A stretch of DNA of 64,000 bases from Aselliscus stoliczkanus (GCA_033961575.1 CM066730.1:135497523-135561522); one strand, 5' to 3'; counted from the first letter of the stretch, positions 18,721 through 31,818 are shown. Numbers and translations are program-made. Notes: generated from the sequence alone by a model not told the origin.

Positions 18721-19621
18721 GTGCCATGCTGTGAGCATTCAAGTACTGTTAGTTTCAAAGAAAGGGAATAGATATTAGGAAGTAAATGGAAACACTTGTT
18801 AATACGAGGTGTGATCACACAATACGGTGAATGTTTAAATTTAAAAATTATTACAGTGAAAGACGCGTTGCCATTAATCCCCCTCAAAATACTCCCCCTG
18901 GCTTCAAACACACGTATCCCATCATTCTTGCCACTTTCTGAAGCAGCTCTGGAAGTCCTCTTTTGTGAACATCTTTAGTTGCGCTTTTGTGGCTCCATCG
19001 ATGTCCTGAATCATTTGACTTTGGGGAAGGGCCAGAAGTTGCACAGTGTCAGATCTGGTGAATAAGGTGGATGAGGACACACCGTAATGTTTTTATTTGA
19101 CAGAAATTGCCATATACCAGAAGTGATGTGTGACATGGAGTATTGTCATGATGGAGGATTATTTACGGCACACTTTAAAACACACCTTGTTTCAACCACA
19201 GCTCACACCCAACTGACTGCACCAAATAAGTTGAAACTTGTCACACACTGTCACTAAGGTTTGATGTGCCACTCTCCGTATTGAAGATACCTGCCATTCC
19301 ATTGGATGGCACTCGGCAGCAGCATTCCCTGTATTTTGTGATCACAACGGAAAGGTTCCATGTCCCACATCACTTCTGGTATGGCAATTTCTGTCAAATA
19401 AAAATATGGTGTGTGTGTGTCCTCATCTACCTTATTCACCAGATCTGGCACTGTGTGACTTCTGGCTCTTCCCCAAAGTCAAAATGATTCAGGACATCGA
19501 GGGAGCCATGACAGTGCAACTAAAGACACTCACGAAAGAAGACTTCCAGAACTGCTTCAAAAAGTGGCAAGAACGATGGGATAAGCTTGTTGAAAGCGAG
19601 AGGGAGTACTTTGAGGGGGAT

Positions 19622-19662
19622 TAATGTGTCTTTTACTGTAATTAATGTGTCTTTTACTGTAG
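19622..19662. repeat. 21-bp tandem duplication inside mariner copy 1
   Basis: 'attaatgtgtcttttactgta' occurs twice in direct succession just after the transposase stop. The other mariner copy (63690-63715) has one unit only, so the duplication is private to this copy. Confidence 0.85.
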
Positions 19663-19667
19663 TAATT

Positions 19668-19792
19668 GTTTTTTTTTGTTTTTTTGTTTTGAGGGCAGTG
19701 TCACTGGCCCTTATATGTGAAACTCGAACCGGGACCGCTGGCTTCCGAAGCCAGCACTTAACCACCGCGCCATTCGGCCGGCCCCTCGGCCC
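19668..19792 (-). repeat. Short tRNA-derived SINE nested in mariner copy 1
   Basis: Reverse-complement short form: T-rich tail, gagggcagtgtcactggccc, ccgctggcttccgaagcc, gccattcggccggccc. Flanking ttgttttttt on both sides is the likely target duplication. It interrupts the mariner subterminal A/T-rich stretch, so it is younger than the mariner. Confidence 0.88.
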
Positions 19793-20548
19793 TTGTTTTT
19801 TTAATTTAAACATTCATCGTATGTTTTGATCACACCTTGTAGACTGCACATTCAGGAAGTTATTACTGGAGAAGTTGTGTAATAGTTTATTACTAAGACA
19901 AATACTACATAAGCTATAGGAAACTATAGTAGTTTCAAGTGAACACATATTGTCAAGATAGGGAAGGTTTATTTGAAGAAAGAGGGAAAGGGATTAAGGT
20001 GGGACGTTGAAGCTATTAAAGACAAGGTGGGGTTTCATTGAACATATGGGAAATTACTTTCTGAGAGAAGGTACAACTTTTTCTGAGACAAAAGGAAAAT
20101 GACCCAGTAGCTATAAAGATGGAGCTGTGTTAAAAGATTTGGCCAGAGCAAATTCCGAATGGTAGTTCTTTCCTAAATGAATTAGGAGGTAAGGTCTTCT
20201 ATTGAGATTAATGGTGAGAGGCTTAGGAGAGAGAATGAGATCTGAAATTGCTGTCAGGTACAGCATTAAGGACTAGTTAAAATTGGGTGAATTTTTAATT
20301 AGAATAGTTTATATAGTCAAAATGCCTTCAATCTAAGAAAAGAGGCAAAAAAAAGTGAAGATGAGAGTGATTCTTGTTAGTGTGTTAGCTCAGTTGAAAC
20401 TCAGGGGATTGGGAGTCCAGAAAAGTTGTAAGGGCCCAGTTGTGGTATACAAGCAAAGTTCAGTTAAATAGAATTGTCAAACGCAATCCGAGCCTATGGA
20501 CTACATGATCCATTAGGTAGAATAGTTTTCTTTTAGAAAAAGGAAATA

Positions 20549-20657
20549 GGGCCGGCCGAGTGGCGCGGTGGTTAAGCGCCGGTTTGGGAAGCCAGTGGCC
20601 CGGTTCAGGTCCCACATATGAGGGCCAGTGACACTGCCCTGAAAAAAAAAAAAAAAA
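20549..20657 (+). repeat. Short tRNA-derived SINE with perfect target duplication
   Basis: Near-consensus head gggccggccgagtggcgcgg, tail gacactgccctg plus a long A-run. A perfect 14-nt duplication, AGAAAAAGGAAATA, lies at 20535-20548 and 20658-20671. Confidence 0.93.
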
Positions 20658-21008
20658 AGAAAAAGGAAATAAAAGTTTATTTTTGGTAAATGTGAAAAGA
20701 TCTCACTTGATGAAATAAAATTTACAACTGCTTAAGATTTCCCTTTTTTTGCCTTAAAATATAACCATGATTGGTCTTATTTAACATGAAAATGCATTAA
20801 TAAGGAGTTAAAAAAAATTGCAGATTTACTTCTAAGTCAATTTGTGTAGCACTTCTTTTCCCTCAATTCTTCTTTTATACAGAGAGACATTTATTACTTT
20901 TAAAAAGAGAAGTGTTTTATAGGAATACATACAAATATGTGGCAGAGTTAAGAAGTTGAACAAGATTGTTTCGGCACCATGACTTACTGTTTGCTTTAAA
21001 GAGATTAA

Positions 21009-22449
<1,441 letters not shown>

Positions 22450-23806
22450 TAAATAACTGAGATTCTTGAATTAGCTGATGCAGAAGAAAATTTGAGATTA
22501 ATTTATTTTGTGGAAGCACTAAGGTTCTGAGAATATTGCCTATCTTGCACTGAGTTGTTTTAAAAATTATTAATTACCTCAGGTTTATGGCGTAAAGATC
22601 TGTATTCTGTCATTCAGAATTTTGGAAGTTGCCTTATTATATATCCTATTTTCTTTTTTAAATCCATTTTATTCTTTATCAGCCCTAAGAAACATTCTCA
22701 GTTGTTTAGTAATTGAGAATTTTTTTCATCTGTGAAGATTTATGCTTTTTCATGTTTAAAAATTGACATTTACTCTGCCCCTGTAATTTTTCCCCCTTGC
22801 AGAGAGAAGGATATGGGAGTAGGGAGGAAATAAACTGCCAATAGAGCAAGATCAAGCTCTAAAAGTTTTAAATGACTTTCTTTAAGAAAAATGCAATATT
22901 TATGGAAGTTGTTCTTTGTAACTTAAACAGTTTTACTGAGGTAGTTTACATATCAAAAGATTTACCTGTTTTAAGTGTACAATTTCATGGTTTGTAATGT
23001 ATTTACAGAGCTGTGCAATCGTCACCATAATCTAAGTTTATAACCTTTCTATCACCCTAGTAAGAACCCTTAGGCCTATTTAGCAGTCACTACCTATTTC
23101 CCCGAGCCTCAGCCCCAGCCAGCAACCAATCCATTTTCTGTCTACATAGATTTGCCTGTTCTGGATGTTTCATATAAATGGAATCATACACTGTGACCTT
23201 TTGTGTCTGGCTTATTTCACTAAGCATAATGTTTTTAAGGCACATCCATATTGTAACATATATCAGTACTTCTTTTTTTTTTATTGCCAGATAGTGTTCC
23301 TATGTATTGATATCTACGTTTGTAAGTAAGATTACCTGTAATTATTCTTTCTCATAACGTTCTTTTCAGATTTCGGAATCAGGGTTAAGTTAGCCAATTA
23401 AAATGAGCTGGGAAATTTTCTCTTTTATAATGTTCTTTGCAAGTTCTTGTTTAAAATTGGAATTATTTATTCCTGGAATATTTGAAGAACTTGTGGGTGA
23501 AGCCATCTGTACCTGCAGTTTTTTTTCTTTTCTTTTTGAAAGTTTTAAACTTACTGATTTAATTTCTTTAATGACTATAAGAGTTTTCAAGTTTTCTACT
23601 TTTTTTTTTTTACACTGGTTTCTGAAAATTTTGTTGTAATAGAAATTTATTCAAATTTTTTGACATATACAGAGTTGTTCCAAATATCTTCTCTGGTCTT
23701 TTAATGTCTATAATATCTGTGGTAGATGTAAATGTTTTCATTTCTGTGACTGGCTTTTTGTATATTTTGTCTTAAATCAGTCTCAACAAAAATTTGCATA
23801 TATCTT

Positions 23807-23915
23807 GGGCTGAGTGGCGCGGTGGTTAAGAGCTGGTTTGGGAAACCAGCGGCCCCGGTTCGGGTCCCACATATGAGGGCCAGTACACTGCCCTCAAAAA
23901 AAAAAAAAAAAAAAA
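23807..23915 (+). repeat. Short tRNA-derived SINE
   Basis: Slightly shortened head (gggctgagtggcgcggtggt), B-box-like ggttcgggtcc, end cactgccctc plus A-run. Imperfect duplication aatttgcatatatctt / aattgtatgtatcttt. Confidence 0.88.
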
Positions 23916-24910
23916 TTGTATGTATCTTTAGTCATAAAAAAAAAAAATTGGGGGGGCAGTGTTGATCCTCACTTTTAAGTGTTTATTTTTTTTGTTACTA
24001 TCTTCTACTTTCTTTGGGTTTATATTGGGTGTTCTTTCTCTAACTTCTTGAGATACATGCTTAACTCACTAATTTTCATCTTTTCTTCTTTGATACATAG
24101 TTTAAGGCTATACATTTCCTTTAATTATCATTTTAGTTACATGCTATAATTTATATGTAGCATTTTCATTATTCAGTTCAAAATATATCTGTATTATGAT
24201 TTCTTTTAGACTTTTGGGCTATTAATTTTTGTTTGTTTTAAAATTTCCCATCTTGAAATTTCTAGTAATCGTTTTGTTTCTGATTTTGTCCTAATTGCAT
24301 TATTAGATAACTTACTCTGTATAATTTCAGTTTGTTGTATTTGTAACAAGTGGTTTTATGGTCTAGTATATGGTCAGTTTCTGCAAGTACCTCATGTATT
24401 TTAAATGAATGAATATGCTTCAGTTACATACAATATTCTGTATTTGTCTATTATGCCCATTACATCAGATTTCTTGATTCTATTGTTTAACTCTTTCTCT
24501 TCCTTGAATTCTGTCTGCCTATTCTAATATCCCACTACTACTGTCGTTTTGTAATTTCTACTTGTCATTCTGTCAGATCTTGTTTTACTTCCTTTGAGAC
24601 CTTATTACAAAATATCTAATAATTTTAAATTGTCACATATTTTTGATGGATTTCACCTTTTATCAACATGAACCATAATATATTTTTTGCCTTGAAGTCT
24701 ATTTTGTATAATATTAGTACAGCTATACTAGGATTCTTTTCCCTAGAACATATATATAGCATGAGTTTTTCCATTCTTTACTTTCAGTGTTTTTTCTTGT
24801 TATAAATGTTTGAAACTTACGTTTTAGATGTGTCTTTTGTACACAAAATCTAATGTATCCTATGTTTTTTAAATCTGGTCTCTTTATTTTTGTCTTCCAC
24901 TAGAATTTTT

Positions 24911-25032
24911 TTTTTTGTTTTCTTTTTTTTTCTTTTTTGAGAGCAGTGTCACTGACCCTCATATGTGGGGACCGAACCGGGGCCGCTGGCTTCCCAAGCC
25001 AGTGCTTAACCACCGCGCCACTCGGCCGGCCC
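24911..25032 (-). repeat. Short tRNA-derived SINE with target duplication
   Basis: Reverse-complement short form ending ccactcggccggcc. A 15-nt duplication, TCCACTAGAATTTTT, lies at 24896-24910 and 25033-25047, within antisense LINE-1. Confidence 0.92.
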
Positions 25033-25854
25033 TCCACTAGAATTTTTAAACTATTTTCATTTAATATAAAGTTAATGCACTTAAGATTTTAATTTTACTT
25101 GTTGTCCCACCCACTATGTTTCTTTATGTCTCATTTATTGTCTTCTTTTGAATTGTTTTTTTCCTCATTCCACAGTTTCCTCTCTAATAGTTTGGAAGTT
25201 ATATTATATATTCTATTTCTCTTCTTTTTGTGATTGTATTACAAATCATTATGCTTCCTTAATTAAATTCCAGTCAAATGTAAATCATTGCCTTTACATT
25301 CACTTGGGTTAATACAAGGATCTTAAAACAGGTTGACTCTATTTACCATTCTCCCTACTTAAATGCTGTTTTTATGCATTTAATTTTGTATATCATTAAA
25401 TCTCACAAGACATTATTATTATTTTTCTGGCTATATAAAGTCAGTTATTTAGATTTGCCCATGTGTTCACCACTTTATTTGCTCTTGATTCTTTCCCGGA
25501 TTTGTGACCTTCTGTAAGACAGATTTTTCTTTTTTGTGAAATACGTCTTTTAGATTTTTTAAACTATGGTGATGAATTCCCTGTGTTTCTTTGAAAAATG
25601 TTTTTATCTGACCATTATTTAGGATTTAAAAAATATATTTTTTAGAAATAGCATCTGAGTTTTCTCTTAGCACGTTGAAGACTGTGTTCCCACTGTCTTC
25701 TCATTCTCATTGATGCTTTCGATAAGTCAGCAGTGTCAAACTATTGCTTCTTGGAAGATAATTTATCTGTTTTTCCGTCTTGTTCTTAAAGTTATTCTCC
25801 TTAACAGTGATTTTGTGTTGTTTCACTCTGTTGATTATAGTTTTGGATTTCTTT

Positions 25855-25959
25855 TTTTTTTTTTGAGGGCAGTGTCACTGGCCCTCATATGTGGGACCCG
25901 AACCCCGGGCCGCTGGCTCCCCAAACCAGCACTTAACTACCGCACCACTTGGATGGCCC
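25855..25959 (-). repeat. Short tRNA-derived SINE with target duplication
   Basis: Reverse-complement short form. A perfect 17-nt duplication, TAGTTTTGGATTTCTTT, lies at 25838-25854 and 25960-25976. Confidence 0.93.
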
Positions 25960-26831
25960 TAGTTTTGGATTTCTTTATATTTATTCTGCTTGATATTTTT
26001 TGGACTTCGTAAATCCATAGTTCAGCATCTTTCTTCTGATCTGTGAAATTCTTTGCTCTCATCTGCCCAAATATGTCCTCTTCTGCATTCTGTCTCTTCA
26101 TATTCCAGTTAAACATATGCATATGTTCTTTTTATCGCATACTCTATGCCTCTACTCTTCTGTATATTCCATCTTTTTGTTAACCTTTACTTCATTCTGG
26201 TTGTTTTCTTTTGCTCTACCTTCCAGTTTACTAATTCTTTCCTTAACTGTAACTGATATTATTAATATATTAAAACAATCCCTTGAGTTCATAGATTTTG
26301 GTTATTCTGTAATATTGTTTCAGTTTTCTAGACTTTATATTATTTTCAAAACGTTTTTCTTTATACTTTCTGTCAAATTTTAAAGTTTTCTTTTGGGGCA
26401 GCTGTGCACATAGAACGTGTTGTTTTATTGTCTGATAATTTCAGTATCTTAAGATTTTGTGCACCTGTTTTTGTTGTCTGTTTTGGCAGTTCTCACTCAT
26501 GATGTATTTATTGTATGCCTGGTTCTTTGTGTACTGGGCTTTGTATTTGCAATATCGTTCATAAGTGTAATAAGAGTCCTAGAATTGTGGTCTCTTCCTT
26601 AAGAGAAGATTCATTGATTGGTGATACCAGAGCAGAATTTACAATTATCCATTTTTCTTAATGCCTTGGAAGAATAGGGGAAACTGTCTCTCAGCCATTT
26701 TTATGGAGGGCTTAATTCTCTCATGGAACCCTGGTTGAGAAAGACTGTTGTGGATACTAATCTCAGGTTGGTTTTATATGCAGCAGATTTCTGCTAATTT
26801 ATGATGTGCCTTTTCTTTCTCTTTCTCTCCT

Positions 26832-26874
<43 letters not shown>
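26832..26874 (+). repeat. (TATC)n microsatellite
   Basis: About ten uninterrupted tetranucleotide units. Confidence 0.97.
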
Positions 26875-27520
26875 AATGAACATGCATTCCTAATTTTAAT
26901 GTAAGCAAATATAACCATCTTTTTCTGGTTTATGGTTTATGCTTTTTAGGTCTTATTTAAGAAATTCTGTCCTACCCTCAGGATCATAAATATATTCTCT
27001 TATATTTCCTTCTAAAAGTTTTGAAGTTTTACCTTTTACATTTAAGTTCTTCCTTTGTCTGGAATTTATTTTTTTATGCAGTGGTGTGAGGTAGGAATCT
27101 ACTTTTTTTTCTCTCTCTCTAGGGAATGAGTTATCTCAACACCATTTATTGTACAGTCTATCCATCCACCACTGATCTATGGTGCCAGCTCTATTATATA
27201 TTAGATTTTTATGTATTCATAGGATTTTTTTGTGCTTCCTATTCTGTTTTATTGCACATATGCCAATATTGAACTATCTTAATTATTCTCATTTTTTTAA
27301 AAATCCTAGCTGGTCCTTCCTCAAGAGTGTCTTGGCTATTCTTCGCCTTTGCTCTTTCCCATTAAAATTTTAAATTAACTTGTCAACTTGCAGGAAAAAC
27401 CTGGCCAGGAATTTTATGGAAATTGCAATGATCCTGTGGAACACTTTGGGGAAAATCCGATATCTTTCCATTATTGAGTCTTTTTCATGTTTGTTCGCCT
27501 TTCTTCAAAATCTGTCACTG

Positions 27521-28080
27521 GACAACTGTAATTGAATATATAGATAGTCACGGGATGTGGATTATACGGTGGAAGGGAGTCAAGGGAATTGTAGTGGATA
27601 GTATGATATGGAGGGGAGGAGTGGGGGGAGAATTGGGGGAGGGGGGTTGTCACTTTGAGGGGTAAAAAGTATAATTATTGCACTTTGTTGTAAACCTGAA
27701 GCTAATTAAAAAATTAATTAATTAATTAATTAATTAATTAAAAAGATGGGGGAAGAGGCTAGGGACCCTCCATATGCAAAATTAATGGTATGAAAAGGTT
27801 GTTCTTCTCTCATACTGCAATATGTATATATATATATATATTTCCAAGGTGATATAGATCTACTTTCATATTCCAGATGTATTTTCTAAAAGCATGCTTT
27901 TGTCTTCTGATGTGGCCCTATGTTATGGCTCTGGGTTTATTATATATACTTTGGTGGGTCAGTACTAGCTGGGTCCTGACCTCAGAAGAATGCTTGGTGG
28001 CAAAGCTCTTAGCAAGAGTTCTGAAGCTCCTTATCCTTGATAATTAAACACTCCAGACTCCTAAAAAAAAAAAAAAAAAT
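27521..28080 (+). mobile_element. Poly(A)-tailed LINE-1 3' end, possible 3' transduction
   Basis: The insertion splits the older antisense LINE-1: TCTGTCACTG occurs at 27511-27520 and again at 28081-28090, each preceded by A's, and the host L1 reads on across the joint. The first 190 bp are G-rich (ggaggggaggagtggggg) and end gcactttgttgtaaacctga, like an L1 3' UTR, followed by an (AATT)n tail at 27708-27741. About 320 bp of unrelated sequence follows, with an (AT)n run, an aattaaa signal near 28041 and a final A-run at 28063-28079. Confidence 0.6.
27708..27741 (+). repeat. (AATT)n tract
   Basis: Around eight tetranucleotide units, probably grown from the first L1 tail. Confidence 0.9.
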
Positions 28081-28287
28081 TCTGTCACTGTGTTTTTGGC
28101 AATTTATATGGAGGTGTAAGAAATGTTAATGTATGCCTGTTTGTCAAAATCAAAATAATTTAGTCAATGTGTTTATGCCTACCTGAAAGTTCAGCTATAT
28201 AAAGTACCTGCTCTTTCAAATAAAGAAGTATTTTCCTTTTCAGAGAGATTGTGGAATTGGGGTGGGGGTCAAAGTTATGTGTGTCCA

Positions 28288-28628
28288 GGTCAGAGGCAGT
28301 GTAGCATAGTGGTAAGGTTAGTTTATGTAGGTGAATTAATTTAATATGTATGCATCCATGAGAGGTAGTAAACATAGTGGATAAGAGCTTGGTCTCTGGA
28401 GCCAAACTTCCTGCACTTGCATCCCAGTTCCACCATTTACTGCAAAATACTTGTACAAAATATTTAACTTCTTGGTGTCTCAGTTCTCTGTCTCTAAGAT
28501 GGGGTAACAGTATTTATCTCTTTGGTTTGGTTTATCTCTTTGGATGGTTGCGAGGGACAAATAAGTTCTATGCATAAAATGTTTAGTAGAGTGTCTAGCA
28601 CTGAGTAAGCATTATATATATATATATC
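28288..28628 (+). repeat. MIR SINE, with a partial duplicate head
   Basis: Sense MIR from agtggataagagcttggtctctggagcc through cagttccaccatttactg, tctcagttctctgtctctaagatgggg to tgtctagcactgagtaagcattat. A second MIR-like head (ggcagtgtagcatagtgg) precedes it at 28288-28320. Confidence 0.75.
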
Positions 28629-28799
28629 AAGCAATCATTATCATCATCCAGGATAGAGGGAAGATTAGGGGAATAGCTGAGATTATGATTCCAACAGTTA
28701 AGTATGTTCAGCCTCCTTTGCCTTTGCCTCTCAACATCCCTTCATTGCTTTCTTACTATTTAGTATATTTATTAACCAAATATTGGAATGTTGTATAAA

Positions 28800-29005
28800 A
28801 GTGAAGAGCAAGGTTTGGAGTCTGGTTAACCTGGACTTAAAATACTGACTTCATCTTTTCTTTGTATATGAGTTAGGGCAAATTACTTAATCTCTAGCCT
28901 TTAGTTTTCTTACCTGTAAACTAGAAATAACAATAGTTAATGCTGTCTCCTAAAATTATTGTAAGAGTTAAATAAGAAAAAATGGTTAATATAGTGTCTA
29001 GGTAG
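28800..29005 (+). repeat. MIR SINE relic
   Basis: Sense MIR pattern: gagcaaggtttggagtctgg, ttagggcaaattacttaatctctagcc, ttcttacctgtaaactagaaataacaatag, attgtaagagttaaata. It is followed by a (TTA)n tract at 29033-29062. Confidence 0.7.
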
Positions 29006-29031
29006 CACATTTCAAATTTTGCTATGTTTTG

Positions 29032-29032
<1 letters not shown>

Positions 29033-29062
<30 letters not shown>
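29033..29062 (+). repeat. (TTA)n microsatellite
   Basis: About ten trinucleotide units ending in ATCATCATC. Confidence 0.95.
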
Positions 29063-29685
29063 CATCATCCTGTATCATTGTCTATAAAATTGAGATGATA
29101 TAACCAGCTTGGTCATATAGTTGGAGGACTGAATGAAATACTGTGTTTAAAGAGCTTAGCATGATCAAATATCCAATAAGTGGTATTGTAGAGTAAAGTG
29201 GCTTAGCAGAGTAAATATCCAATAAGTGGTATTGTAAACAGGTTATAATTTTTAGCTTTTCATTTATATTTTACATGCTGTATACTAATACAGATTGAAT
29301 ATAGAAAATAGCACCCTAACCTTATATGTTTGGTGTAAAAATGATTTTTACTTACACATGGTCTAAGGCTTTTCCCTTTTGTCAGTGGCTCTTGATAGGA
29401 AATAATGGTTCTCTAAACCTTATAAACGTTATGTTACTACGTTCTATTATATTTATTTACTGAGTCAGTTTTGTTTTTTTTCTTTATTTTCATCATGTCT
29501 GATATTCTGTGATAGATATCTTTGTTTTTAATAGTAGGACCTTTTAGGTTTTTGTTTTCTGTTTTCTGTTAACATCTGCTGGAAGACATACCAGATTAAA
29601 ACAATCTTTTCTTGCCAGGAGAAGTTCATTAAACTTCAGGACCTTAAGTTTAAGGTTCTATATGACTTAAACAAGTATTGTCTAA

Positions 29686-30054
<369 letters not shown>

Positions 30055-30116
30055 TAGAAAAGGAAGAAGAACATTTTCTCAGTGCCTTCTTTCCTTTTCT
30101 AATGTTTTCATTTTAG

Positions 30117-30279
30117 GGAAAGAAAGTGTTTGAAAGAATGAATAGTTTGACTTTTAAGAAATCAAAAGATATGAGAGCAAAGCTTGAAGAAGCTATTCTT
30201 GGGAGCATAGGCGCTAGGCAAGAAATGGTGCGCCGAAGCCGAGGACAGCTTGGTATGTACACAATACCTTCTCCTTCTG
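30117..30279 (+). CDS. DOCK7: DOCK7 exon with two in-frame tandem donors (136 or 163 nt)
   Basis: Encodes window residues 452-505: [45 protein letters not shown], then GMYTIPSPS. The first donor (CTTG|gtatgt, exon end 30252) and the second (TCTG|gtgaga, exon end 30279) lie 27 nt apart and leave the same phase. Using the first deletes nine residues (GMYTIPSPS) and joins GQL to ERSPSG. From memory, human DOCK7 carries the longer form (GTYTIASPPERSPSG). The segment is a basic helix followed by a Ser/Pro loop. Confidence 0.96.
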
Positions 30280-30539
30280 GTGAGAATTTTTTTCAAGTTT
30301 TTTGAACTATATATTATAACTATCGTGATACAAGTCTTCAATGACAATTCTAAACTTCAAAAAGTGTTTTAAATATAACTGTGAATTAACCTGAATAACC
30401 ACTTTTCTGCAGGATTTCAAGCTAAAATTCTGATTTAAGTAGAGTGAACACACTTCCTGATTTGCTCTGGATAGTCTCAGTGTATTGGTGTTGCCCTTGT
30501 GTGATTATTAATAGCATCCCTTATTTTAGACAACAGGCT

Positions 30540-30760
30540 TTCTTAGAGCAGTTTTAGTACACAGCAAAATTGAGAGGCAGGTACACAGATTTCCTATATA
30601 CCCTTTGTCCCCACACATGCATAACCTCTTCCACTATCACCATCCCCACCAGTGGTGCATCTCTTACAACTGATGAGCCTACACTGACCCATCATATGAC
30701 CAGAGTCAGTAATTTACATTAGTGTTCACTCTTCGTGTCCTACAGTCTTTACTGTTAAAA
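30540..30760 (-). repeat. LINE-1 3' end relic
   Basis: 'tttcttagagcagttttagtacacagcaaaattgagaggcaggtacacagatttcc', 'ccccacacatgcataacctc' and 'ttacattagtgttcactcttcg' follow an L1M-type sequence, normally seen antisense. Confidence 0.55.
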
Positions 30761-31189
30761 ATTTCCTAGTTTGCATAGTGAATTAATATACTCTATATTT
30801 AAGGCAAAGGTATTATCCACCAAACTCAAATATCAGGGAGAAAAAAACAGTTTAGTAGCCTTAAAGACTTGTTTCCAGTCCCACAACTACTATTCATTAG
30901 CTGTATAACCTTGGTCAAGTCACTTAATCTCCCCACTTTTCTTTTCCTCATCTACTTGTGATTGTTTTGCAAATTTAAAAGGTAGTGTAACTAAGTGATC
31001 TTATCTTTGTGGGGCCATGTGTGTGTAAATATTTCGTAAATTCTAAAGTGACATACAAATAAGATTGTTGCTGAGAGCTCCTTGAAGTCAAGGACATGAC
31101 CTAGTCATCTGTGTACATGATACATGCTAACAGTTCCATATATATTTGTTGACTTAAAATATGAATGTACATTTACATAAATACTTTTT

Positions 31190-31314
31190 TTTTGTTGTGT
31201 TTTTTTGTTTTGTTTTGTTTTGAGGGCAGTGTCACTGGCCCTCATATGTGGGACCGAACCGGGGCCACTGGCTTCCCAGGCCAGCGCTTAACCACCGCGC
31301 CACTCGGCCGGCCC
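31190..31314 (-). repeat. Short tRNA-derived SINE with perfect target duplication
   Basis: Reverse-complement short form close to consensus. A 16-nt duplication, TACATAAATACTTTTT, lies at 31174-31189 and 31315-31330. Confidence 0.93.
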
Positions 31315-31707
31315 TACATAAATACTTTTTAATTATTGTTTTCTGAAAGACCATTAACACAGTGATCTTTTATTTTAAGTGAACTTAAATATCTTTTATA
31401 TGCTATATGTGTTTGGAATTTAATAATGAATAAGACAAGGCCTTTGTCTTTCATGGAATTAATAGAACACAGTTGTTTTTTTTTACTTTAGTTACAGTTT
31501 ACAGTAGTACTATGTGTTTTCTTTTAACTTATGTATTATGTACAATATCCTTTAAAAATAAACATTAAAATTAACTTTTATCTAGGTCATTTAATTATTA
31601 CCAAAACGTAATGACTAATTATCTTCAACTATAAGATAAAGAAAATAAAACTCATAGAGGTAAATATCTTGCCTAAGATTATAAACTAAGTGACAGAACC
31701 GGGATTT

Positions 31708-31818
31708 TTTTTTTTTTTTTTTTTTGAGGGCAGTGTCACTAGCCCTCATATATGGGACCCAAACCGGGGCCGCTGGCTTCCCAAGCCAGCGCTTAACCAC
31801 CGTGCCACTCGGCCGGCC
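31708..31818 (-). repeat. Short tRNA-derived SINE
   Basis: Reverse-complement short form. Target duplication with small changes: cagaaccgggat (from 31694) and cagaaccaggat (from 31819). Confidence 0.92.

Larger units (their letters stand above)
18805..19839. mobile_element. Palindromic mariner element, copy 1 (two 3' halves joined tail-to-tail)
   Basis: Starts cgaggtgtgatcacacaata after a TA and ends tgatcacaccttg before a TA (19840-19841). The right half (19357-19839) reads sense for the C-terminus of a mariner transposase: YSPDLALCDFWLFPKVK carries the last catalytic Asp (..LCD..). It then reads TVQLKTLTKEDFQNCFKKWQ and closes with a stop at 19622. The left half (18805-19139) is its reverse complement at high identity. 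The roughly 215-bp centre (19140-19356) is unpaired; read antisense it includes the HHDNTPCH motif with the second catalytic Asp. It cannot encode transposase and is a non-autonomous derivative. A short SINE sits at 19668-19792. DOCK7 intron sequence flanks it. Confidence 0.88.
22920..27510 (-). repeat. Antisense LINE-1 mosaic (3' UTR and ORF2 pieces)
   Basis: From left: an L1M-type 3' UTR reversed (ttttaagtgtacaatttcat, ttctggatgtttcatataaatggaatcata, ggcttatttcactaagcataatg), then ORF2-like antisense AT-rich sequence, then from about 26880 a second piece with ORF2 3'-part landmarks (tgcagtggtgtgaggtagg, tcaacaccatttattg, cttgtcaacttgcagg). Two or more old L1 insertions are spliced together, carrying younger SINEs at 23807, 24911 and 25855. 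The sequence of the second piece resumes at 28081 after a later insertion. Confidence 0.75.

Noticed and set aside
18796..19829. Several short frames with mariner-like peptides as possible transposase genes
   Set aside because: Only C-terminal fragments exist, duplicated in opposite orientation, and no full DD34D transposase is encoded.
26832..26874. Regularly spaced repeats resembling a CRISPR array
   Set aside because: They are simple (TATC)n, with no spacers, in a mammalian intron.
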